DNA from: Neophaeococcomyces mojaviensis
Taxonomy: Eukaryota > Ascomycota > Eurotiomycetes > Chaetothyriales
Assembly (NCBI GenBank): GCA_030247915.1
Contig: JAPDRQ010000003.1
Span: 62,001 to 126,000, forward strand
Direction of reading: 5' to 3'
Length of the DNA: 64,000 nt
Positions within the stretch are counted from its first letter, which is position 1. The number at the start of each line of letters is the position of its first letter. A program made the translations under genes and the position numbers. The notes under the pieces were generated by a model. It saw only the letters and a list, made by a program, of their open reading frames with translations, did not search any database and was not told the DNA's origin. Shown piece by piece: positions 21,135-32,644 of the stretch.

Positions 21135-23211
21135 TCAGGAAATTGTCGTCCGCTGAAAGTCCGCAATAAGGTCATTCACTTGCTGCATGCTTGTCTCATC
21201 GTATTTCTGTAGGACTGGATGGTCGATCTGCCCTGACACTGATGGAATGTTAGTGGGACTGGCTTCTGCTCCTTGATCTTCTTCTAGCGATTGACGTTCC
21301 GCAATGCAGATCCGGTCCAGTTTTAGGCTAGCAAGTAACCAGTATTCGGATGCATGTCTCATGAAGCCAATCCTTTTCCACATGTTTTGAGGCGTAATAA
21401 TCGCAATGCCCAGTGGTGCATGATCAAGGGTATTGGCAAATTCGTGGATGTATTTCGCCCATACCACTTTCCAGTTCTCCAAGGCATTACGCATAGGAAG
21501 AAGCTGACTTTCGGAGCTGAAACCATTTTGGTACTGAAAGAGCATCGAGTGAAGTGAGGATGTGATGGTAAAGAGGTTTAGAGGTCCCAGGTTAGCTAGT
21601 TGCAGGATGACAGTATCATCCAATTCATTCCTACATAGAATTTCTGCTGCTTGATAGAATATGGTGACGGGTTTGAATAGTCGTGAAGCATTGGAATGCA
21701 ACTGCCCTTGCAGCAACTGAAAACACACCTCACTTGACTCAACTTGAAATATGGCTTCGCAGCTAGCTAGACCCAATGTCATTTCCTTGATCACCATTCT
21801 CGGCGGCAGGTTGTTAAAGATAACGAATGCTGTATCTAGGAGAAACGTCCAAAGGCAGATTCGAATAAGCTGTTCTCGAGCTGCAAAGGCCATCCAGTCA
21901 AATTGACTCGGGTTTGCGTATTCCGGATGTCTTGCGTTTTGCATTCCGATATCCCTCACAACGGATACAAGCGTCGCGAACCGATGCCGTCGTATACGCC
22001 TCTTTGCTTGGTCAGAACCCTCCCAATTTTGGTACAGGCAGACAATGTATGCAGCTTGCATGGCTTGAACCTTTGACAGTGCTGGAAACCCGCGCGGCCA
22101 AACATCGTCACAGAAGTCATCATCAATGAACACAATCTCTTCAACTGCATTGAACCAGATACGAGCATCCCCATTGTCTACGCCGTTAGGTGATACAGAC
22201 GCGCCTGTTGTAGTCAGCTTTAATTCGATACCGATAAGATAGCCTACCGATGACTGTCATCGCCGCTAAGAGAACGGGCCTGGCGCGTACAGGGTCGAAG
22301 GTCGGGCGGTGGATGATGTTGACGTTCGGATGCCAGATTGACCAGTACAACTCCAGGTATTTGCGAACACTTGAAGGAGAAAAGAAGTGTGAGCACATAT
22401 CGTGGGCTAAATCCGACCATGCAACGTCTACTGCACTATTTCTCGGTTTAACAGTTGCCACCTCCTTGATGAGCGCAAGTATTTCGTCGCATCGTGCCGC
22501 AAGCGGATCTGACGTGAAACTTCCGTATAGCTGCTGAGGGTCGATCACAGAAGTGAACGGACTGTATTTCTGTTGAGCACATTCGAGGACTATTTGTCGC
22601 TGCTCGGCGGTACCACAATCAAAAGACTTAATTAGCCCGGTGTGCTTAGTGAAGTTGTCAAGGAATTTCAGAGTTGGGCTGTTGTGGCCTTCAGTTCGTT
22701 CAGGCAGGGTAGGCGCCAGGCTTAAGAAATCGTTCCAACTGGTGCTCGCCAGGTCTGCCAAATCTGGGTCCACATCTGTCCAAATCACTCCGTCAAAAAG
22801 TGCAACTGGAAATGAATAACCGCCTTGCTGTGCAGAGTCTGATGCGCAACCATTGTGAGAGTAATCATGAAACGCTGGTAGGTCATCGGCTTCCTGTGCA
22901 GTGAACGCACAATCAGCATTCCTGGCGAGACATGTCTGGCATGGATGATTAAAGTCACAAGCTCTCTTCAGCCGAACACAACGATCACAGGCGCGCCTCT
23001 TAGTTGACGAACGTACTGCATCACTGTTTCCGGCTGTGCATGTTTGAAGATGGCGTCTGAGAGCATCGGAGCGAGAGAAGCTTCGCTGACAACTCTTACA
23101 CACATGCAGCCGATGAGGTTGGTGCGACTTGAGATGACGCTGGAGATGCTCTGGCCGCTTGTAACGTCTGTGGCAAAGGTGGCAGCGATGATGATGAGTC
23201 TCTGCTTCCAT
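21135..23211 (-). CDS. Transcription factor with two C2H2 fingers, a Zn2Cys6 cluster and a fungal regulatory domain
   Basis: Two exons, 23211-22248 and 22204-21135, with a 43 bp intron (GTAGGC donor, CAACAG acceptor), encode 677 aa. Residues 9-58 hold two tandem C2H2 fingers (CHLCHRRYKRPEHLQRHLKSH and CKSCQRSFSRSDALRRHLQ). Residues about 74-101 hold a Zn2Cys6 binuclear cluster starting CDRCVRLKRAC. The remainder is the fungal-specific transcription factor domain (YWSIWHPNVNIIHRPTF to the C terminus). The intron lies within that domain and restores VIGASVSPNG. The protein is nuclear by inference. Its position next to the P450 suggests pathway-specific control, but the target is unknown. Confidence 0.88.
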
Positions 23212-23703
23212 TCAGGAGCACTTCGGTAAAGTCAATTCAGACTCACAAAGCCATGAATGGCGAGATCGGGATCATTGTCGTCACGAAACAGCGATCAGAT
23301 TCTTGCGGGCGCCGAATCTAGGTTACAAAACACACAAGCCATCCAAACTGCAAAGAGAGATTTCGCGTTGAGAAGTGAGACGAAGCAGGGAACTGAACGA
23401 CGACAACTACGAATGAGCACAGGCAAAACAGGCTATTATCGGAATAAGGTTTTTCCAATTTGGACACGAACAAGCCCTGCGGTGTCCCATGCAGCAGCGC
23501 CGTCTACAGCAATAATAACTCCAGGTGATGGTGCCAACTGCGAATAGTAAGTTCGACTATGTAGACTTGAAAGTCAAGTAAGCAAAAGATGAATGGTTTT
23601 CCAAGTCCTTTGGCTTCTTGATTGTGTATCGAGAAAAGGTACAGATCCCTATAGCAATATCTCCTGCATCTCTTATATGGCTAGCCACCATGCTTCCAGC
23701 TCA
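23212..23703. other. Intergenic stretch upstream of the regulator
   Basis: About 490 bp between the regulator start and the end of the BTB gene, both on the minus strand. A 96-codon frame on the plus strand shows no protein-like features. No gene is called. Confidence 0.5.
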
Positions 23704-24775
23704 TTACTGAATAGCCAAGATGATGTCGCTAACAATCAAACCACCATTTGCGATTGCTAGCATGAACTCGGTATTCTGTCGTAAAGTCCTTAGCTTTGAT
23801 GCGGTATAACGAGTCAGTAGTTGGCGCATTGCATCTACAGTCATTAGTGTTAGTATCCAAGAAGTAGCCACAGAGGTTGATACTTGCCTTGCGAAGGCAC
23901 TGGAATAGGATCATCCTCTGCTGCTGCTGCCACATTAGCCTCTTCCTCGTCGATTTGCTCCTGAGTTAACCTGTATTCCCAGGTACCTTGGATCTGCATC
24001 TGCCTTTGCATCTTCTTCTTTTCCTTGGCAGTCAATCCAAAGTCCCAAGGGCGACGAGGCTGGACCACTGAGCCCTCATTAATCGTCAACTCTTCCTCGA
24101 CGGCCGGCGCATCCTCAACCACCGGTTCAGGTACCTCCTCCGCCTTCGCGGCTTCAGGTTCCGTTTCCACGAATTTCCTACGTACAACGCGTCTTCTGAA
24201 CCATTTGCCCTCACTACTGTCCCACTGAGCCCATCTCTGATCATCCACAGTGCCATCGTAGACTATCTGTAGGATTTCCAAAATCGTCTCAGGATTTAAA
24301 TTCGTTAGGAAGGTACCCCAAGGGTCCTTGTTCAGCGCAGAAGACATCTTTTGAAATGCCATCATCTTCAGACCTTCCATACAGAACCGTTCTGCTAGCA
24401 CATAAACCCGCGCATGAAGTACACAAGCCGCAGAAATGTCCATGTCCGATGGCACTTCATAGCTCGAAAGATAAATATACATAATAAAACTCCTGAAAGC
24501 ATCGTCATGGTCCCAATCGTCAATGAGACATATTCGCTCGTCCTGGACAGAAGCGGTGGAACTTGCACTCAAAAATTGAAATCTGGAGCGAAAGTAAGGA
24601 CATTTAGCTTTTAAGACGTCTTGATGTAAATGGTAAATGGATTTCGTCGGACCAACAACCACGGATACGGTGGGAGAAGTGAACAAGCTGCACTAACATG
24701 TTAACACTTCTTCATCAATTTCAGCCTTGTACTTTACTCTACCAATCCAAGCACAGCGCTCACATCTAATGCCAT
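23704..24775 (-). CDS. BTB/POZ domain protein with a GC-AG intron
   Basis: Three exons (24775-24743, 24692-23888, 23834-23704) give 322 aa. The BTB fold spans about residues 15-120, with VSVVVGPTKSIYHLHQDVL and AKCPYFRSRF, the usual self-association surface. A charged Ala/Glu-rich linker follows, then a conserved-looking C-terminal helix reached only after splicing (LLTRYTASKLRTLRQ). The second intron, 53 bp, starts with GC rather than GT (CAAG then GCAAGT), has a perfect TACTAAC and ends TGTAG. The first intron (50 bp, GTAGAG to TTAG) joins an 11-codon first exon. That exon is the least certain part: the long open frame has no ATG before the BTB domain, so some upstream exon is required. Partners are unknown; many BTB proteins act as cullin-3 adaptors. 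Confidence 0.75.
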
Positions 24776-27121
24776 TGAACAAGGCTGATCATGTGGAAGC
24801 CGGCATAAGCATTGAACTAGAATCTTGTACTGAGCAGCGGTAGTGTATAGTTATGCTGTGATGGATGAACTGTCTATGATTTGGAGATTTATTCTTCTCG
24901 TATACTTGGAGGAAACATCGGTGACCAAGAGTGTTTCACATGCTACGTGTCACATGTCCATAGGCCTGTCAGCCTCACATCGTCTGCGCGTATACGACCA
25001 ACGAAATCCCAAACAGCGTAATAATCAATTAGCATTCGTGCTGTCACAGAGTGATTTCATCCGCGACAAGGCTGCGACACTCCAAGACAAACACAGACTG
25101 GTGAAAACCGGGAGCTAATTTCCAGCCTTCGTTAATCTGGTTAAGACAAACTTGATTACGACCACCGATAATAATCGCCAGGTGGGCAATTGCATTTGTT
25201 GAAACTGAATGCAGCATGAAAATCTTAAGCACGAAGGTGCGCACAATTCAGCCCGATTTACCTCCAAAATACGTGGTCCTAGCAGATGTGAGGTCGATTT
25301 ATATTTTCGGATATCTTGGCGATCTTTACTGTCTCCACGAACTTGTGATCTGCTCTGAGAGACATCAGGCAGTCACATGAGTGATTGCGCATAGTCAAGA
25401 AGGCATTCACAGGCACAGTATCCGTTTGTACAAATACCTTTAGCTGATGAGATTTCACAACTGCTTTGCACACACGGCACAACTTCATTTTAAGCCCTGA
25501 AGTTGTCATACCCAATCCTTCTCGTCGACACGCGATCATGACAAGCAACTACTTGGCGGATTCAGCGTGAAGCACATTAATGCAACACCTGGAATGTTGT
25601 TTTCCCTCTACGTAATAGAAAGCAGAACAAGTCTAGAAGATAGTCCTGAAGGAGCTAACATTGATATTGTTCAACAGGATGTCGCTGCCTCCACGGTCAC
25701 TTTACTGTTGATAGGTCCAGCTGTGATGGAAGTAACATTGGAGTCGTAGGTTTTGCAGAAGACTGGCAGTTTGTAGAACAAGAGGTATTGGAAAGGGAAC
25801 ATTGAACAGGCAGATCACCAATTGAAGTGGCCTGCTGTATCTATCGTTAGTCTTCGGAAGGTGAGTGCAGTGGGATTCGAAGAAGTTCCTCAACGACTTG
25901 CTGATAAACCACAAGCAAGCATATGGGCAACGTGATCCAGATTGGAGGGGTCTAAGAGTTCTTTCGCAGCACTGACCCTTCCTGGTTATCATTATGGAGT
26001 AGGGTTATGTCTTCCGTTCCATTTACTTGGCCTCGCACGAGACGAGTCTTCTGGGAAAAATTTTCAAGCACTGAGTATCCAGAGCCATGCAACTGTATCG
26101 AGGCTAGTTCGTCATGTGAATGCACTTGTTATCGCCAGATCGACTGCAAGATCATAGAGTTTCCTGTGCCGTCATTTCTTCAAAGCCGCTTGCTGCGGCA
26201 AAGTTCTTGACGTTACAGGCACACTGGTCGCAGCAAAACTATCGTCTCTACTCCCAGGGCGTCGCCTGATCCAATATCACATACAGATGAAGGACCTATT
26301 TAATGTAACGCGTCTGTATGGTTGCAACCCATGATGGATTTTCTTACCAATGCACTGGTAGGAGATAACGGAGCAGAACCCTGTCTTGGACGCGATCTGC
26401 AAGTCAAATTCTCCGGTCCATCATGGCTGCATAGTGCTATTCTCCGAAATGTCTAGCCTGATGCATCATAATTTGGTCCGACTACATCCCGCTCAGTAGC
26501 GCGATGCACTTGCTAACCGAAGTTCGCTTGTGGATTGCGACTCGTGGCTATCTCCAAGTCCTGGACTGACAAGGATAGGGCAGCCTTTAGGTACATTTAG
26601 GTATCGTCATTTTTTGGTTGGATTCCGTGGCTAGTAACCATACAGAGGGGTTCATACATGATTTTGCTTCGATGAAGACTCGTCAACGAGGCAAAGAATA
26701 TTTTGGAGTGTAACAATCTTGTTCAACCACAATATTACCTCTAACATACCTAACCAAAATTCAGGCTTCTGCGTGTATCGCATTGAGAAGCGTAGTATTC
26801 ACATGAGACTGTAACAAAATACCTCTACTAAGCTTTGAAAGCTACTGCAGTGAGGATTACGATCCACAGTGCAGCTTCCAATTTTAATTGGAACACGCCC
26901 TTCTAGAAGTGTTCTGGTCTGCTGGGATAAGCCGCAGGACCACAGCGTGGTTATGTTCCGAGGTACTAGCTGCATATGCGGACGAGACATATCTTGGCTA
27001 GGTCGGTCTCGAATTCCCAACTCTTCCTCGTTATCTTCTCGATCTTCTTCTTGACCATCTTTCCAAATATTCGTGAGCGTCGTCGCCATAACCTTTAGAC
27101 GTCTTCTAATTGATTGCAAAC
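24776..27121. other. Gene-poor stretch of 2.3 kb
   Basis: No open frame here is longer than about 107 codons, and none resembles a known family. No repeats or terminal inverted repeats are obvious. The right-hand end must contain the permease promoter; an Asp/Glu-rich frame on the minus strand (about 26799-27119) overlaps it and is not supported. Confidence 0.5.
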
Positions 27122-28883
27122 ATGACGAGCCATGAGACTCGAGAAATGGCGGAGAATTCTAAAGTCCTCGACGTGCAGGTTGCCGAGAAGGACCCTCCAA
27201 CCGCAACAGACGCAATTGTTAATCAGGTCGGAGTACGGCGGCTGTTCTCTGGTGCTCAGCTGTTCATGTTCAGCCTGACTTACATGGGTTTATGGGAAGG
27301 AATGTGCACGTCAGTGGTACCAGCAACACGTAATCTGCTCCATTACTGACTTAAGGGCAGGAACATGTATTTCGCTTTATACAACGGCGGACCACAAACT
27401 TTTGCTTGGTCCATCTTGATCGTCTTCTGTGGCGCTATTGCTCAAGCGGCATCGATTGGCGAGATGGCATCAATCCAACCTATTGCTGGAGCGCAATACC
27501 ACTGGACATGGCATTTGGCTCCTCCAAAGGTGAGGAGATTCGCGACCTGGATGCAGGCATGGATCACTTGGTCAGTAAGCTATTTACAAACTCGTCAAAT
27601 GATACTGACTTCTAAAGGTTTGGCTATATCTCTCTTCTGGCCGGCATTGCCAATGTTACAATCATACTGCTCGAGTCGCTGATCAGCTTAAACAATCCGA
27701 CATATGTTGCTAAAGGATGGCATACTTCGCTGCTTGTGATTGCAATGTGTGCATTGCAAGGTCTTGTGAACACATATGCTTTCAAGCTCGTTCCTTGGAT
27801 GGAAACAGTGGCAGGAGTCCTCCATATATGCTTGTTCATCATCTTCGTGGTCGTACTGGGGGTAATGGGAGCACATAACGATGCCAAATTCGTATTCCTT
27901 GAGCGAAACGTATCATCGGGCTGGTCGGACACATTTGTCGCCTGGAACCTTGGAATGCTGACCTGTGTTTGGTCATTTACAGGTTTGCTAACTCGGAAAA
28001 TCTTGGAGTTTTCGCAACTGACCTCCGTCTAGGTTTTGATTCGGCTATTCATATGAGCGAAGAAGTTCGAAAGGCTAAGTCAGCTGTGCCTCGAGCAATG
28101 TTCTGGTCGATATTTCTAAATGGAGTTCTTGGTTATGTAATGGTCATGCTGATCTTGGTGAGCATGGGCTCAGTTGAAGACGCTTTGAGCTCGACCAGTC
28201 CAATCATTGCAATCCTTCAAACTGTTACTGGCTCAACGGGTGCGACAACAGCCATGGTGACTGGATTGTTCGTCATCAGTTTCGCGATCAATCTTGCAAA
28301 CATTGCTTCGGTCTCAAGACTGACGTGGGCGTGGGCCCGTGACGGTGGACTTCCGAAACAATTAGCATATGTATGTTCTTCAAACCTTCAAAAACCTTGC
28401 AGGTGCAGCGCTGACTCCTCCTCCCAGGTCGACCCGAAGCAAAGAGTCCCTATCCGTTCAATCTGGGTAGTCGTGGCGCTTGCATGCATATTATGTCTGC
28501 TAAACATAGGCAGCTCCAGCTATGTGGCATTCGGCGCCATCACTGCATTGTCTTCTCTAGCGCTATACACCTCATACGCTATTGCGATCGGCAGCATGCT
28601 GTACGCTCGATACTCAAGCACAAAGGGTCTTCAACTTGGCGAATGGAATCTTGGTCGTTGGGGACTTGCGGTGAACGTCTTTGCGATAGTGTACACATTG
28701 TGGATGATTGTTTTCTTGCCATTCCCCTCAACCCTGCCAGTCACCGGAGCCAACATGAACTATTGTGGCCCTGTTATGGTGTTTGTGCTTCTGTTGGCAA
28801 CGACATTGTGGTTTGTCAGGGGCAGAAAACATTGGCACGGACCGAACATCACCATCGTTGACTTTGTTCTTGCTCATTCATGA
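27122..28883 (+). CDS. Amino acid / GABA / choline-type permease (APC family)
   Basis: Five exons (27122-27309, 27361-27570, 27618-27982, 28033-28370, 28428-28883) give 518 aa. Introns are 51, 47, 50 and 57 bp. The predicted protein has a hydrophilic N terminus of about 40 residues followed by 11-12 hydrophobic segments. The order is that of fungal APC permeases: FSLTYMGLWEGM, LYNGGPQTFAW, GEMASIQPIAGAQYHW, then SFTGFDSAIHMSEEVRKAK, which is the family's signature loop. All four splices restore reading frame and conserved segments. It is probably a plasma membrane transporter for an amine, choline or amino acid; the substrate cannot be told. The C terminus is shorter than in some relatives. 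Confidence 0.88.
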
Positions 28884-29085
28884 GCAGACGATTGCACAAA
28901 GGGAATTGTCAAAGCACGTGGGGTATATAAGCTTCTGAACTAAGAAAAGTTTTGACACAGCCTTGAAACAATTGCAATGCATCACACAGGATGCGGCATC
29001 CTCGTCAGACCTAAAATCGGCGGTTTTGCGAAGGGTTTGGCGGTCGAGGTATTTTCGATTTTTCCAGCTGCCGATCCTACTTGTA

Positions 29086-30501
29086 TCATTGTATATCACT
29101 TCTGAAGACTAGTGAGACACTGTCGTCGCCAGCAGTCACAATTCGTCCGCCACCCCCACCTTGCACAAATCCTAAAACGCCACCACCCTCTCCACCACCT
29201 CGGTGTCCTTGCCATTCTTTAATAAAGCCTTGGCCTGCTGCGGTAGTTCCTCCTCGGACATCCCATCTTCGAATCACTCCATCCATGCCGGCGCTTGTAA
29301 GAATCCAGCCGCCCTTCTGTTGGTTTCGCACAAAATCAATCTTGACCACGGCATGCTCTTCGTGCGCCTCCTTGATATGCCGTCGAAGAGCAAATCTGTG
29401 TGCTGTGTCAAAGATTGCAATTGAGCCGTCCACACTGCCGGCGGCTAGCAGAGTCAAAGGTGGCGAGGAGAAGGACAAGGTCTCTATACCATCGCTCTGC
29501 GCTTGCAAGGACGCCAATATCTGACCTGCTGAAGCTGCTTGCTGTTTAGAGGCACCCCCCGCTTTGTTCTTCTTAGAAGAATCTGCTGGCTGCGGCAGGC
29601 CTACAACTTTGATGTTACCACCAGCACCACCAACCGCCACAAGTGCTGTCGTGCAAGCGACACTGTACAAGCCACCTTCGACCTCGAATCTCTGGTCAGT
29701 GGCCGTCATACTTACAACAGCTTGCGCTGACCCAAACACATCCCAAAGATACAGACTGCCGTCTTCTGAGACAGTTGCTAGCGTCTTGCCGTCAGGTGTC
29801 CATGAACCAGCCGTGCAGGAGGCTGTGTGCTGGTATTGTGTCATGAGGATGTGCAATTCATTACCCTTGTCGGCAGCGTCAATCTTGTAGACCCATACAC
29901 TGCCGTCGCTCGCACCTAGGGCCACCACATTTTCTTGACTTGGATTGACTGCCAGCCAATTTACCTCTTCGACCTCACTAGCTTCTATGACAAAATCCCA
30001 TTGATCATTTTTCACGCCCGACTTCCATACCCTCAACTTACCATCTAAGCCACCGGTGACGACGTATTCTCCTTTTGGGTTCGTGAAGCCCACAGCGTTT
30101 ACGCTGTCTGTGTGCCCGTCCAATTTCTTCAACACGGGCAGACTTTGTCTTTCTTCCTGTGGCGTAGGTTGACTCTGATAGCTGCTTGGTAGCACTGGCC
30201 CTGGCTCCGCAGTTGAGTCGAAGATGTATGCAACATCATCTCCCCCTCCTGTAACTATTATCGCTGGATTCATAGGATGCTGTGCTATGCAAAATATGCT
30301 GTCTGTGTGTGCGTCGAAGTGCGCTATTGAGTCGTTCTGAAACTGCAACTCTTCTTGTATATCTTCGTCTTCGTCACCATCCATGGGATGGTCACCTTCG
30401 TCTTCGATCTCTTCGCCTACCTCATCAGCGTCGAGGACATCTTCGTCTTCGTCTTCATTCGTGTTGCCGATCGGGTCGCGGGTGGGCTGGTTGGATGCCA
30501 T
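29086..30501 (-). CDS. SQT1: Ribosome assembly WD-repeat protein SQT1 (AAMP)
   Basis: A single exon encodes 471 aa. SQT1 is the dedicated chaperone that holds newly made ribosomal protein uL16 (Rpl10) for loading on the 60S subunit. The first 50 residues are strongly acidic (NEDEDEDVLDADEVGEE), suited to bind the basic client. A WD40 propeller follows, with blades such as FDAHTDSIFCIAQHP, LDGHTDSVNAVGF, GLDGKLRVWKSG and VSEDGSLYLWDVFG. The final blades are interrupted by a Lys/Ala-rich insert (SSKKNKAGGASKQQ) and a Gly-rich loop near the end. Length and acidic tail match the family. Convergent with the permease; the two stop codons are 200 bp apart. Confidence 0.9.
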   Translation of the reverse strand: MASNQPTRDPIGNTNEDEDEDVLDADEVGEEIEDEGDHPMDGDEDEDIQEELQFQNDSIAHFDAHTDSIFCIAQHPMNPAIIVTGGGDDVAYIFDSTAEPGPVLPSSYQSQPTPQEERQSLPVLKKLDGHTDSVNAVGFTNPKGEYVVTGGLDGKLRVWKSGVKNDQWDFVIEASEVEEVNWLAVNPSQENVVALGASDGSVWVYKIDAADKGNELHILMTQYQHTASCTAGSWTPDGKTLATVSEDGSLYLWDVFGSAQAVVSMTATDQRFEVEGGLYSVACTTALVAVGGAGGNIKVVGLPQPADSSKKNKAGGASKQQAASAGQILASLQAQSDGIETLSFSSPPLTLLAAGSVDGSIAIFDTAHRFALRRHIKEAHEEHAVVKIDFVRNQQKGGWILTSAGMDGVIRRWDVRGGTTAAGQGFIKEWQGHRGGGEGGGVLGFVQGGGGGRIVTAGDDSVSLVFRSDIQ

Positions 30502-31232
30502 ACTGATAGTAGAAATGGAAAAGAGGGTTGTTTTGAATGGAGAGAGGACGAGTGCGACAGCAGAGTTGTGGTCTATTAATGCTTCGTGGTGGTTGCTCTT
30601 GCTTAGAAATTGCTTTGCGACAACGAAATTTCGAGTTCATCCCGCTATTCGCGCTACGTCATTGGTAGACAATAAGGTCATCAAGGCTAAAATCTTGCTT
30701 GGCTAAGCAAGGGCAAGAGACCACCAAATCGGGGTCGCTATTGGCCTCTTCAGTTCCCGCTTTGCGCTTCTTCTCGCTCTAAAACCCTCACACATACACG
30801 ATGAAATCCCTTTTCATCTGTGATTGTATTTAGATCTAAGGCTTAGAATGTCGAACTCAGAACTGAGGACTCTCTCAATTCAAGCTTGGTGTTACTAGAA
30901 CTCGACTCTGTCCCTGACTGTTCCGCACCTTCACCGCGATGGTGGAGAAATCATCTCCAACTTCATCGCTGGAGGGGTTAGATGAAACATGCATCCGGCT
31001 CATCATCTGAATACTTATGAATGAATACAAAACTCTTCATATGTTCTCAAGTACAGCTCTAGACCGTACTCGACTCCTCTGTTTAGTGTTAACCAGTACT
31101 CTTCATAACTCAGAAAGGTACATATCTCGAGGCTGATATCGAGAACCGCATTGCTGGCCAACTCGATTAGTTAGTCCCGTCAGCTGCTGATTCTACTTCG
31201 ACTCCATCTACCACTTGCGTTTCACAGGTAGG
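30502..31232. promoter_or_regulatory. Shared upstream region of SQT1 and the cupin gene
   Basis: About 730 bp between divergent start codons. No gene is seen. A TTTCACAG acceptor-like sequence just before the cupin ATG suggests a 5' untranslated intron there. Confidence 0.4.
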
Positions 31233-31880
31233 ATGGCTTCAACCGATCCTCATACAGATCCGCTCCCTCTGACTACAGAGACTGGTCGTCCAACAATGGA
31301 CAATCCACCTGATGATGGCTGGAAACATACCGGCGTCCAAGTAATCCCAGGTGACCGACTCGACACCAACACTCCTCAAACCCCCGGCATGAACCGTGCT
31401 GCTGCTGTCACGTTCGCGCGTACGGGTGCGCAGAAGTTGTGGGCTGGGACAGTCAAGATCCATGCCGATGCCAAGACAGGGGCACATCATCATGGTAAGT
31501 AGCCCAGCAGAAATCTATATGGCCCGAGGCCCACTTAGAGAGTCACAAACTCGATATACAGGCTGATTCTCCTCATAGGTCATCTAGAGAGTATCATCTA
31601 TGTGGTTAAGGGTAAAGCTCGGATGCGCTGGGGCTCAAAACTAGAATTCACCGCCGAAGCTGGCCCTGGTGACTTCATCTATGTTCCCCCGTATGTCCCA
31701 CACCAAGAGATTAACGCTCTAAAAGACGAAGAGCTGGAGTGTGTGCTGGTGCGAAGTGACGGAGAGGCTATTGCGGTAAATTTGCCTGATGTGGTTCCTG
31801 TTGAAAAGCCAGAGGGCGTGAGGTGGGTGGATCCAACACATGCAAACTTGCCGGAGCATACTCATGAGCATCAACACTGA
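31233..31880 (+). CDS. Cupin (RmlC-like) domain protein
   Basis: Two exons, 31233-31494 and 31579-31880, with an 84 bp GTAAGT/CATAG intron, give 187 aa. The single beta-barrel shows cupin motif 1 across the splice (GAHHHGHLESIIYVVKG, metal ligands His-x-His and Glu) and motif 2 in GDFIYVPPYVPHQEIN, which contributes the last histidine. The protein is therefore likely a metal-binding cupin; the reaction is unknown. Its C terminus is His-rich (HTHEHQH), which is unusual and might bind metal. No signal peptide or membrane segment is present. Confidence 0.85.
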
Positions 31881-32644
31881 GCAATTGGTTCTGGAAGAGC
31901 GAACGAAGATGGTGCGAGTCAAGGACACGCGTAGCGATGTGTTTGAGACTGGTGCGGGTGATGGTATAAGGGTCCGCTGAAGGAGAGAATTTGCAGAAGG
32001 GCTTGTGGCTCAAGCAATAGCAGCACTTCGTAGTGTGCTCCATCCGTGGTGTGGTGGTATTTATAGATGCCTGAATCTTGGACTTGTATCTATAGTAACC
32101 AGTATCAGATCATGCACCTTGATCCATAATGTTGTTTAATGCAATCAGGAGCTATATATCAAGTCTACTCCAGAAACAGTCGAGGAAGCAACTACAGGCA
32201 TGTATAGCCATTGACAAAATAGCAAGGATCAACCTATGTACACGTAGTAAAATTGAAAGCAGAAGTTCCGACGAAGCATACACTGTACACCGTATGGGAT
32301 TCCATTTTCTATGTGCAGTTTCTTTTGGGCAATCATTTGAGGCTCATCAACAACCACCTGTCTACGCCATACGTAGTCCATAGTGGTACATGGAGTGCAG
32401 TCATATGCTATGCTTCGCAAGCCAAAACCCATCAATGCCAAGAAGTGTCTAGGAGCCCATATGCAAGAATACAACCATCAATCAAATCATAGTGAACACT
32501 GAATCGTCCCTCTTTGATCGCATGTTAAGATCCCGAGCATCACATCCATGTCCTTTCCAGTCAAGTGTTGTATACCAAAGGCGCCAGTAGAGAACAGTCG
32601 TACATATAATACCGCCAGGCATAATGCAAAAAGGCGACCATGAC
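31881..32644. other. Intergenic stretch, no gene seen
   Basis: About 760 bp between the ends of the convergent cupin and Myb-like genes. Open frames are short and unsupported. Confidence 0.5.

Noticed and set aside
26799..27119. 106-codon minus-strand frame overlapping the permease promoter
   Set aside because: No family resemblance; it overlaps the expected promoter and leader of the well-supported permease gene.
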